From contig NW_026947500.1 in the NCBI RefSeq assembly GCF_034190915.1, forward strand, positions 21,884,501 through 21,948,500: a stretch of 64,000 nt of DNA, in the 5' to 3' direction. Of this stretch, positions 34,143-43,535 are shown one piece after another (positions within the stretch are counted from its first letter, which is position 1; the number at the start of each line of letters is the position of its first letter). The notes under the pieces are model-generated. The model worked only from the letters and a program-made list of their open reading frames with translations. It was not told where the DNA came from and ran no database searches. Made by a program: the position numbers and the translations under genes. Source of the stretch: Cavia porcellus. Taxonomy: Eukaryota; Chordata; Mammalia; Rodentia; Caviidae.

Positions 34143-35643
34143 GTTAGCTCTGTGCTGTTGCATGTTTATCTTTCTGTTCTGTTTATCTGCTCTGCTTAGT
34201 GGTTTTTTCCTTTATGTATCTAAACTATCTCTCAATATATTTTACGGGTTGGCTTGGTGTTCATGAAGTTCTTCAGCTGTTCTTTGTCATGGAAGTATTG
34301 TATTTCACCATCAGTTTTGAATGATAGTTTTTTTTTTATTTAAGGAGAAAAAAAAACAGTGAAAGTGTACAAGTTACACAGATTTACAGAAGAAAAAATA
34401 AACAGTAGGAAATCATTAGTTAATGGATTACATATTGCCATCTTAGAAATAATTGTTCAAGTCACAAAATTAAAGCTTGTAGAGTGGACATTCCAACAAT
34501 GATACTGCAAACAGTTCTGTTCAATGATCCAATAAAATTATGTGATATCATTTTCTATCTTATACATGCAGTTATATAGTTTAGAGCACTTTCTTTTCCT
34601 CTCTTTTGTACAATGACTATTACACATTTTGGGTTTCATTGCTCCCACGGTTCTTATTGCTTTTTTGGAAGAGAGTAAAACCAAATGAGACATAACAGAG
34701 CAGAATCGGTCAAGTCAAAAGGGTGGACATAATAGATAATATAAAAACATAATACAAGGTGATCAACAATGGTTACCATAATGCCTCCCGCTATCTCTAA
34801 TAGAATTGCCTATATCATTAGTTATAATACAATTGAACAAAACAGTAAAGAACAAAACCGACAAAAATCAAAACATTGGAGACATTGTAGGTCTTCAAAA
34901 GTAGATAAAAGTCAACGAGAATGGGCGTTATAATGAATCTCATTATCTTCGCAGCTGATGCCTAAACTTTCGAACTTGATACTATCCAGCAAAACAGAAT
35001 AGGGGAACCTCAGTCAAAAACAAGATGGTGAGAGTAATACAGGGCTTCAAATCGAGATAATAGAAAGTCAAAGTGGGTTACTATATTATATCCTGCTATT
35101 TTTTTCCCTTTAATTAAACAGATAAAAATAAAAAAGTAAATAATGGAGTGGAGATTGAGAAAAAAGAGGGCATAACAGCGAAACAGCGCAGATCAAAACA
35201 TAACCATTTAAGCAGAATAGTGTTTCACCACCAGATAATTCCGACCCAAAAGTAGTTACCATATTGACTTTTTCCTTGAAGTCCTTGAGTACAACTTCGT
35301 ATACTGTAGCATTAAGTATATCAAAACAATGTAAAACCATTTAAGAGAATGACAGCATTACAGAGTATTTAGAATCGACTAACAGAAAATGAACAATAGT
35401 TTCTGTATAATCTCCTTGTCTTTAAAAGGTTTTTGCTTATACTATCGAACATAATAAAATTGAATAAGATACAACCTGTTTAGACCATTAGAGACAGAAG
35501 AACAAAAGCTAGATGAGACTTCAAAACAAGATGATACTAAATCAGTATTATCTAATAAGATGTCATTTTCTCCAAAATAGATGTTCCTATCATCCAATCT
35601 TCTCTGTCTCATTTCTGTTGAGCTCTTTTTCTGTCAGTAGCTG

Positions 35644-36695
35644 TCAGTTTGTCTTCTTCATTTTGTTCTCTGCTCCATTCGTTGTGGCCTCCCCGCCACT
35701 ATTCCTGGGTTCTTTGTATTTTTATTTTTTTAGAATATCCTGCAATTCTTTCTGTAGGGTTGAATTGGTGGTTGCAAATTCCCCTAGTTCCTCTTTATCC
35801 TGGAAGCACCTTGTTTTTCCATCAATTTCCAGGGACAGTTGTGCAGGATATCTCAATCTTGGCTGGAGATTATTATCTTTCAAAGCTTGAATTATTTCCC
35901 CCCACGCTCTTCGTGATTTGATGGTTTGTGCAGAGAAATCTGCTGTAATTCTGATGGGTGTTCCCTTGTAAGTGGTCTGTTTCTTGTCTCTTACAGCTTT
36001 TAATATTCTGTTCTTGTATTGAATTTCTGGAATTTTTATTATTATATGCCTGGGTGTTTCTCTGTTAGGGTTGTAGGTAGCTGGGGTCCTGTATGCCTCA
36101 TACATCTGAGTATTTTTACCTTTTGCTAAATTAGGAAAATTCTCCTGGATTATTTCTGTGAGTAGCTTTTGTAGTTCACTTGTTTGTGTCCCTACTTCTT
36201 CTTTTATGTTCTTAATCCTTAAGTTATGGCTCCTCTTATCATCTTCTTGTCTTTGTATTATTGCTGTTTGTTTCTTTGTTATTTTTAAGAAGTTTTTCAT
36301 TTCATTCTCCCATATTACAAGTCTGCCCTCCAGTTCAGATAGTCTGTCCTTAGTTTCTTTCAAGCTGTTATGCCAGTCTTGGATAGACTTCTTAATTTCT
36401 TGATAGTCCCTTTGAATCTGCTTCACGTACTCTATGCTTTCTCTGTTTTCTCCATCAAACAATTCTCCCCTCTTTTTCTGTTCTTCCATTCCACCATCTG
36501 TTTTTTCCTGGGTGGTGCTTAGCATTTCTCTAACTGTTCTGCATACTTCTAGCTTCAGGTCGTTGATAACTTCATTCCTGAATTGGTCTATGAGGCTCTC
36601 TATATGGCGCTTAATGTCTATTGGTGCGGTGTCCGCTATTGCCTGTTTCTCAGAATTGGGCCCGAGGAGCCTTTCTTGTTGCTTCCCTTCCCCAT
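35644..36695 (-). pseudogene. ORF1 of HAL1-like copy 1, two lesions
   Basis: By comparison with copy 2 the gene should start at the ATG at 36695 (MGKGSNKKG) and end at 35644. This copy has a 1-bp deletion in the codons for about residues 11-14 (plus strand around 36660) and a GAA-to-TAA nonsense change at 35722-35724 near the C-terminus. The internal open piece is 35722-36525 (267 codons). It keeps a long coiled coil, an RRM (NLRIKNIKEE) and the L1 ORF1 C-terminal domain with the 19-residue block PIRITADFSAQTIKSRRAW, identical in the host L1. Confidence 0.9.
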
Positions 36696-37446
36696 ATTCT
36701 CTGTTCCTTATATATATGCAAGCTTACATAGGAGGCCCAGCTTCCCTGCCTGTCAGCCACAGCCTGATCAAATTGCGCTGGCTAGGTGTTCCCGCCCAAC
36801 GCTGCGCACCAGGGAGTTAGGGACTAGGCAGCCTATGCGGGAGTCAGTCGCCCCTCCGGGCCACCGTCAGGCTCTGGGATCTGGGTTAGCCAGCCTACCA
36901 AGTCCGCCCGCAGCGTCACGCAGGCCAGGCACTTTTCACCAATCCCGTCCGAGAGGGGAATGTGTGGCTGGAGTCGCCACCGCGCCCTGCTCTTACAGGA
37001 CTGCCGGAGCCCAGAAAGTCCTCCACTGGAGTCAAACTGTGGTAGAGTGTCAGTTTCTCTCACTCACCTCTCCATAAGTCATTATACGCCTCCTTGTCCG
37101 TCCTGTTTTCGACTCCGTTCGCAGACTCCCGTTCCCAGAGCTTCTGCGCGTCTCTCCTTGCCGAGCCGCTGTGGAGGCAGCCAGCCCCCGAGCGGCGGGA
37201 AACCCAAATCGCGGTTCCCAATGGCGCGGGGTCCAGCCTCCACACCGAGTATTTTCTGTTCCTATTTTAGCACCAGAACTGCATTCCAAGTTGGTTTCTC
37301 TCAGCCCAGTTCGTTCCTGAGTCAGCAGAGCATATCTCTACCAGCTCATGTCTCCTTAGTCCACATCATTCCTGACTTCTTTGCCGAGCCTTTCAGAGAG
37401 CCTCCAGTAGTTGCTGTTATCTGTCTGCCATGTTCTCCCGGAAGTC
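36696..37446 (-). promoter_or_regulatory. 5'UTR of HAL1-like copy 1, CpG-rich
   Basis: About 750 bp, GC-rich with many intact CpGs (for example gcgctggctaggtgttcccg, ccgccc). It lacks the monomers of the L1 5'UTR at 38.4-38.9 kb and shows no similarity to it by eye. A TATA-like tatatata (36709-36717) lies just upstream of the ORF1 start. Presumed internal promoter; that is inference from position. Confidence 0.7.
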
Positions 37447-38359
37447 TGAATGTTAGTTTTGCAGGGTACATCAGTCTAGGTTGGAAATCATTTTGCTTTA
37501 GGATCTGGAGTACTTCACTCCATGCTCTTCTTGATTTTATTGTTTGTGCTGAGAAGTCTGCTGTGATTCTGATAGGTTTTCCTTTATAAGTGATCTGTCT
37601 TTTCTCTCTGACAGCTTTTAATAATCTATTCTTGTGTTGGATTTCTGGGATGGTGATTGTTATATGTCTGGGTGTAGTTTTATTTTGGTTATGACTATTT
37701 GGAGTTCTATAGGCTTCACTGAACCTGATGTCGGTTTCTGATGTCATGCTTGGGAAATTTTCAGCTATTACTTCTCTAAATATCCTCTTGACATCCTTTA
37801 TGTTGTCCCCTTCTTTTTCATTAATCCCTATCAATCTTACATTATTTTTCTTTGCATCATCTTGCAGTTGTTGAATTGTTATTTTCTGATTCCTTGTTAT
37901 TTTTAAAAGATCTTTCCTTTCTTGTTCACTAGCTGCAATCCTGTCTTTAAGGTCTGAAATTCTATCTTCACTTTCATTGAGGCGGTTTTTACAGCTTTCA
38001 GTGGAGTTTTTTTTATTTCCTGTATATCTCTGCATCTGCATTATGTATTCTGTTTGTTTCTTATATTGCTCATCTAGGAATTCTATCTTTTTGTTTAGTT
38101 CCTCCAGTTTTTAAACTGTGTTTTCTTTAGATATATTCAGAATCTTTTTCATTTCTTTTATCATTTCTTCTTTTACCTGGGAGATTATTTCGAATTTGAA
38201 TTCCTTTAAAGCTTCCTGGAGTTGCTTGTTAATTTCAGTAGCAATTATGTCCGATATTTGAGGTGAATGGCATATATTTTCTTCTATATACATTGCTCCT
38301 AGGGTTTCTTGAGATGGGCTGGAGGTTTGAGGTTGTAATTTGGTCTTTCGTTTTGTCAT

Positions 38360-38933
38360 TTTCCTATATTTCTGTGTTTCAAGTGTTATTTGAGAGCTTC
38401 CTCAGTGTCTGTTGGAAATCCACTTCTGTGTTCACAGCTCCTGGGACTCTGGCACCCAGTTCCCCCAAGCCACTGGGCCTCTAGAACCAATGACCCTCTT
38501 CTGCCTGTTTAGAACTCCATATTTCCAGATAAGCTGGGCTCCAGGGACACTGTGTACCCGCCTGCTTGCTGGAAGCTCCACAGTTCTCCAAGCGCAGACA
38601 GAATGGGGAGGGAGATGTAGATGCCTCTGTCCCACTTAGCCACTTCACTGCACCCGGAAGCCTCGAGGGTCCCGAACAGTCTGGGCTTGGGGCAGAGTGC
38701 ACTAGGGACTTACCGCAAGCCGCGGGGCCTCTGGAACTTGTGATGCTCGCCTGCTTGCTGAGATATCCACAGTCCTCCAGACACATGGGGAGGTGGATGC
38801 GGGCACCCCAGATCCGCCCAGCCCTTCCTCTGCACCCAGACGGTGCAGGAGTCCCAAATAGGCTGGGCTCCAGGGATAGTGTGCGCCTGCCTGCTTGCTG
38901 GAAGCTCCACAGTTCTCCAAGCACAGCCGGAAT
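38360..38933 (-). promoter_or_regulatory. L1 5'UTR with tandem monomers
   Basis: Related units recur. The word cctgcttgct lies at 38561, 38750 and 38890, each followed by a variant of gagatatccac or ggaagctccac, and a weaker fourth unit is near 38477-38530. Units run about 140-190 bp and the outermost one is truncated, as in murine-type monomeric L1 promoters. GC-richer than the flanks. Confidence 0.8.
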
Positions 38934-38949
38934 CCATTTTACATTCTTA

Positions 38950-39289
38950 GCAACAATGTATGAAGATTCCAGTTTCTTCAGAACAGGCCAACACTTGTGC
39001 TTTTTTCCTATTATATCCCTAAGTTTTACAAATGCTTTAATTGGTATAACAAAATCTGAAAAAGTCACTTAAATATTTTGATTAATTTTGCTATATTATG
39101 GGTTTTAGTGACAAAAGGTCTTAGGAACGTATTTCTTATATAAGGTCTGTCGGTTTTAGAAATTGGTTTCATTTATAACAAAGAGTTATGAAAGGATTTT
39201 GAACTCTTCTTGTTCAGTGTTTTAGAGTAACAATCAAGTTATTTTGTAATTTTAATTTTTTCTAATTTCTTATGATGGGTATCTAACTC
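38950..39289 (-). mobile_element. Old L1 remnant continuing from 29019
   Basis: The first ~60 bp (caacaatgtatgaagattcc, caggccaacacttg) continue an antisense old L1 across the young insertion. The rest is AT-rich and unclear. Confidence 0.5.
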
Positions 39290-40144
39290 ATTTAAAATTT
39301 TTTATTGTAATAAAAATATATGCAACATAAAACTTACTATTTTAACCCCTTTTAATATATAGCTCAGAGGTCACATTATTGTATAACCATCACCACCATT
39401 CATCTCTAGAATTTTTCACCTTTCCCACCTGAAACTGTATTCCCTTTAAATAATATCTTCACTGACAACCATCATTCTACTTTTTGTCTCCGATAATGTA
39501 GCAATTTTCTTTGTGTGTGGCTTATTTCAAATACCAAAATGTCCTTAAGGTTTATCCGTATTATAGCATATGTCAAGAATTTTGTACATCAAGGGTGGGT
39601 AGTATTTTGTTGCATGTATGGATCATACTCTATCCATTCATCTGCTGATGGATGTGTCTAAGTATTGTGAGTAATGCTGCTGTCAGTATGAGAATGTGTT
39701 CTACTCACTGCTTTCAGTTCTTTTGGACACATGTCCAGAAGTGGAATTCTTGGATCATAAGGAGTTCATTTTTAAAGTTTTTTTTGTTTTTGAGAAACTG
39801 CTATGCCGTTTTCCACAATAGCTATACCATTTTACATTTCCAACAGCAAAAATTTCAATGTGTGTACTTCTTAACCAATATTTATTATTTTTCTGGAACT
39901 GATAGGCACCCATTAATCTTTCCTTGTACTTCATGGCTAATTGCGTATCTTCTTGGAGTAATTTCTTTGAGCCCTTCGTCTATTTTTAATGGGTCTGTTT
40001 GTTGTTGAATAGGAGAGATTGACATACTCTGGATATTAATCCTCATCAGGTATATGATTTCTGAAAACTTTGTATCATTCTGAATTACCTTTCACTTCCT
40101 TCCTGTTATTGTTTGATACATGTAATTTAAAATTTTTATGTTGC
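39290..40144 (-). mobile_element. Old L1 fragment (3' region)
   Basis: Antisense L1 order: cattattgtataaccatcac, tctatccattcatctgctga, tgtccagaagtggaattctt, then ttgatacatgtaat. No intact frame. Confidence 0.7.
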
Positions 40145-40570
40145 CTTGGTACTTCTCTTGTTGCTGACACAAAATACCCAACACCCATAAGTTAAGGGAG
40201 GAAAGGCTTATTACTTAGCTCAAGGTTTCAGTTCATAGTTGGCTAGGTCCAAGACAGTAAGGCATGGCTGAGAGGCATCGCAGAGGACAAAGAGTTCATG
40301 GTGCACAGAAAGCAGGAAGGCAGCAAAGCAGTGAAGTAGGAAGGAAGCAAGCAGTGAACCTCCCTCTGTCTCTTATATCCTACCATCTTTAGGGCAGTTA
40401 GCACTCATATCCAGGGTGGGCAGCCTTATTCCTAGCATCATAAATCAATCCCAGCATTACATCCTTGAGCCCAGCATCATATACCCTAGATCGAGGCACC
40501 TCCAGAAAGCCCCATTTAGGGCTGCATGAAGCTTTTTGGGGGACATCTAGATATAAGCAGTAAGTGTTCA
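40145..40570 (+). mobile_element. MaLR/LTR-like relic
   Basis: cttgttgctgacacaaaata, caaggtttcagttcatagtt, a gcaagcagtgaacc block, then gctgcatgaagctttttggg. Third member of the group at 9530 and 27490; inserted in old L1 that continues after it. Confidence 0.5.
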
Positions 40571-41227
40571 ATTTATGTATTTGTTTCTTTTGTTACCTAT
40601 ATTTTTGGTTCATGGCTAAGAAATCATTTAAGTGTAATATATTCACATCTGTTCTAACAGTTTTACAGTTTTAGCTCTTACTGTATATTAAAGCTTCTGA
40701 TTTATTTTTACTTTTTCACTTTTATTTTTTTGGGTTTTTTGAGATAGGGTCTTGCTATATAGTCCCGGTTGGCCTCAAACTCATGGTTATCTTCCTGCCT
40801 GAGCATCTTGAGTGCTGGGGTTACATGTGTATGCCACCACCATGCTCAGGTCTTAATTTTGTAATGTAAGGTTTAAATTCATTATTTTTTTAAGCCTTTA
40901 AAAATATATGTTTACAGATATAAATGGGCTAATTGCATCCCATTTGTTTTGATTGTAGAGCTAGTCCTATTTCTTTTTGGAGTTTTGTTAATTTTTCTTC
41001 ATGTGGTATTGGTTAGTGTATATAAATTTAAGATTAATATATTTTCAGGTAAATTGAATTTTGTAATTATGAGCGACTCTTGTTAGAAATGTATTTTACT
41101 ATAAAGCCTATTTTGTTTAATGGAAATAACTTCTTTTTGTTAATGTTTGTGTGGTAAAGTTTCTATAGTCTGTCTTTATTCTTAAGTTTTAGTTGTAACT
41201 GTGGTAAACATTCTGTCTTTAAATTTT
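40571..41227 (-). mobile_element. Old L1 continuing, interrupted by B1
   Basis: Continues the antisense L1 (tggttcatggctaagaaatc). Sequence after the B1 is AT-rich and LINE-like to about 41227. Confidence 0.5.
40722..40852 (-). mobile_element. Old B1-like SINE
   Basis: gagatagggtcttgctatat, ggcctcaaactcatggttat, gagtgctggggttacatgtg and ccaccatgctcagg: diverged antisense B1. Confidence 0.8.
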
Positions 41228-41321
41228 TTCTTTTTCTTTTTTTTTATTGGGAATCAAACTTAGGACCTTATGTTTGCCGGGCAGACATTGTGCCCTGCCA
41301 CTAAGCTATATCTCTGACCCA
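41228..41321 (-). mobile_element. ID-type SINE
   Basis: Antisense ID body (attgggaatcaaacttagga, gccactaagctatatctctg) with 12-bp flanks tctttaaatttt (41216-41227) and tctttagatttt (41322-41333). Confidence 0.9.
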
Positions 41322-41429
41322 TCTTTAGATTTTAAAGTCCAGTTTGATCGTCTTTTAAAAACTAAACCATGTAGTCTGCTTATATTTAATGTAGATATTT
41401 TAGGATTTAAATCTACCTTTTATTTGGTG

Positions 41430-41590
41430 GTACATTTGTGTAATCTCAGCTTCATGGGGGGCTGAGACAGGAAGATCACAAATTCAAGGCCAATTTGTAC
41501 AATTTGGCTAGACTGTGTGAAGACAAAAGAAAAGGGTGAGGATTTAGCTCAGTGGCAGAGCCAAAGGTCTGTTATAGCCAGCAAACAATA
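41430..41590 (+). mobile_element. B4-like composite SINE (B1 + ID), decayed
   Basis: A decayed sense B1 (gtaatctcagcttcatgggg, gctgagacaggaagatcac) is followed by a decayed ID A box (gaggatttagctcagtggca). Confidence 0.6.
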
Positions 41591-42116
41591 AAACCTGACT
41601 CTTTTCTCCTTTCTTTTAGCTTAACCTTAGTCTGTGTTCTTCTTTTTCTCACACTGCTTTTGACTGATAGTTTTTAAAAAACTCTTTTTATAGTTTGTAA
41701 TAGTTTCAGAATTACATGTCTATGTCTAATTTTTTGTTTGTTTGTCTGTGTTTTGTTTTGATCTGTGTTCTTGGTTAATGCTTATCCTAGGAATTGCTAC
41801 ATACATGTTTAATTTATAAAAATCTGTAGGTGCTTTTCCTCTTCTGGACAATGCAAGGACTTACAACGAGTTAACTCCTTTCTAGTTTATATGTTGTTGC
41901 TATAGTGAGTTTTAAAATTTTTATACACATAATTTGTTTGGTCTTATTTTTCTTCTGCTACCCTCCTTCTTCCTGGAATAATTTTTCTTCTACTCGAAGA
42001 ATATAACTTAAGAATTTTCTTTGCTGATTTGCAGTTAAACTGTGCCACTTTTCACCTGCCTGATAATTTTTGTATTGTATTTTCATCTTTTTTGCCTATA
42101 GCTTTCGCAGTTTTAC
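41591..42116. other. AT-rich, probably old LINE
   Basis: T-rich on the plus strand with LINE-like words, but too diverged to align by eye. No gene seen. Confidence 0.35.
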
Positions 42117-42129
42117 TATGTATTTTATT

Positions 42130-42282
42130 TTATTTTTGTCTTTTGAGACAGGGTCTCACTATGCAGTTCAGGCTGGCCTTGAGCTCACTTTGTAGCCCAG
42201 GCTGGTCTGGAATTTTCAACGATCCTCCCACCTCAGCCTCCCGAGTGCTGGGATTACAGGTGTGAGCCACCATGCCCAGCTT
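42130..42282 (-). mobile_element. B1-type SINE with perfect target duplication
   Basis: Antisense B1 with the duplicated block (gcagttcaggctggccttga, tagcccaggctggtctggaa). 13-bp target duplication tatgtattttatt at 42117-42129 and 42283-42295. Confidence 0.95.
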
Positions 42283-42295
42283 TATGTATTTTATT

Positions 42296-42918
42296 CTGAG
42301 GAGTGTGTTTTGTGCCATTTCTCAGAAGTTGCTCCTGAACTGAGCTCTGGTTATCTACTATGGTAGTTTGACTTAATAATATTCATTCTCTTACCCCCTT
42401 TTCCCTGTATCATCTCTCTATTTCTTTAGTACAATCCCTTGGCCATCCATGTAAATTACTTCCACTCAAATCCTTTTCTCAAGGTCTGCTTATGGGTGGT
42501 GAATAATAAGCCATTTATCTTTTTTGGGCTTGATGGAACTACTTAGACCTGTGTGTTAATATTTGTGTTGATCCCAGTTGAAATAATGATATTGCTGAAA
42601 GGAACATATCACTGCATATATTTGGAAGAGATTTGATTTCCTTAATTGTAAAGATCTGGAAATTCTTGGATCATGATAAGCCATGTGATCACAATCAGAA
42701 TTATTGTTTTTTAGAGTTATCCAAAGGTTGGCAGTACCATACATAGAAAGCCCCATTAGCTCTCCTTAGCAGTTTTAATAAAGCTTCGTATATTTTGGTC
42801 AGTTATCCCTCTCTGTTAACCATTTTTGTTTTGGAATCCAGTGACATGTTGCCCACTCAAGTAGTATGGTGCATAACAATCCCCAAATGTTTCTCAATTT
42901 TATTGAAAGACAGGGTGA
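42296..42918. other. Unassigned stretch
   Basis: Nothing recognised; short frames only. Confidence 0.3.
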
Positions 42919-42930
42919 CAGGTTTTTTTG

Positions 42931-43035
42931 TTTTGTTTTTTTTGTCTTTTTCTTTTTTATCGGAACCGGGGATCGAACTCAAAACCACACACTTGCAAGG
43001 CAGGCGCTTATGCCACTGAGCTAAATCCCCAGCCC
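42931..43035 (-). mobile_element. ID-type SINE
   Basis: Antisense: tgtctttttcttttttatcg, aaccggggatcgaactcaaa, cttgcaaggcaggcgcttat, gccactgagctaaatcccca. The flanks caggttttttt (42919 and 43036) are probably the target duplication. Confidence 0.92.
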
Positions 43036-43334
43036 CAGGTTTTTTTTTTTAAGCTAGTTTTTTGGGAATATTCTTCCATCTGGGTTAAGCTTCAGTCCTC
43101 CACAAGTTCAATCCTGTGTGTGTGAGGTGTGTGTGGCACAATTAAAGTTACAAACTGAAAAGAAAACTAATTTTAAAGAGCTTTAGAAAATTTATTAATG
43201 TGATTTGAATTTGGGTGAATTTTGTAGAGAAGAATTACTTAGAATTTTATCATAACTATAAGCCTTAACTATAGATGTTAATGCATGAAATTATTCCCCT
43301 ATGAAATTCAAGTGTAAATAAAAGATGACTTTTT

Positions 43335-43535
43335 CGGGGAGGGGATACTACATATTGAACCTAAGGCTTTCATGCTGAACTACATCTGTAGCACTTTTTA
43401 AAATTTTTTATTTTGAGACAGAGTCTCACTAAGCCATGAAGCTGTCTAGACTGGACTAAAACTAAGGATTTTCCTGCCTTAGCGTCTCAAAGTGCTGCGA
43501 TTATAGATAGTCACTACCATGTTAGGCTGACTTGT
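43335..43535 (-). mobile_element. B4-like composite SINE (ID + B1), decayed
   Basis: ID remnant (catattgaacctaaggcttt, gctgaactacatctgtagca), then antisense B1 remnant (gagacagagtctcactaagc, gtctcaaagtgctgcgatta). Confidence 0.7.

Larger units (their letters stand above)
34332..37446 (-). mobile_element. HAL1-like ORF1-only retrotransposon, copy 1
   Basis: A 3115-bp element nested in L1 ORF1, flanked by tgaatgatagtttt (34318-34331) and tgaatgttagtttt (37447-37460), a 14-bp target duplication with one difference. On the minus strand it has a CpG-rich 5'UTR, an L1-type ORF1 (36695-35644), no ORF2, and about 1.3 kb of 3' sequence ending in AATAAA and an A tail. Structure and sequence match copy 2 at 59329-62450 along the whole length, with only a few percent difference by eye. 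Half-L1 (HAL1) elements of this organisation are known in mammals; identity with a named family was not tested. Confidence 0.9.
34232..38359 (-). pseudogene. L1 ORF1 (RNA-binding protein), split by an insertion
   Basis: ORF1p is the trimeric RNA chaperone of the L1 particle. The reading starts at 38359 (MTKRKTKL) and has an in-frame stop at about 38111. It continues in the same frame from there through the coiled coil, the RRM (NVRLIGINEK) and the C-terminal domain (PIRITADFSAQTIKSRRAW). It is interrupted after the codons at 37447-37460 by the 3.1-kb ORF1-only element. The remaining C-terminal codons resume at 34331 and end at a stop at 34232. Besides the insertion, the single nonsense codon would already truncate the protein at 82 residues. 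Confidence 0.93.
29036..38933 (-). mobile_element. Full-length L1 retrotransposon, disrupted
   Basis: Both ends are fixed by a perfect 16-bp target duplication, ccattttacattctta, at 29020-29035 and 38934-38949. On the minus strand the order is monomeric 5'UTR (38933-38360), ORF1 (from 38359), ORF2 (about 34142-30202) and 3'UTR (30201-29036), with AATAAA at the very end (plus-strand tttatt 29039-29044). Two later insertions lie inside: an ORF1-only element (34332-37446) in ORF1 and an ID SINE (32938-33046) in ORF2. Without them and their target duplications the element is about 6.65 kb, a normal L1 length. Nonsense and frameshift changes make it non-autonomous today. Confidence 0.95.

Noticed and set aside
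35513..35890. 125-codon plus-strand frame conserved at 60534-60911
   Set aside because: It is antisense to the ORF1 C-terminus and adjoining 3'UTR of both HAL1-like copies; similarity follows from the element itself.
38481..39072. 168- and 195-codon frames in both strands
   Set aside because: They arise from the GC-rich monomeric L1 5'UTR and have no coding similarity.
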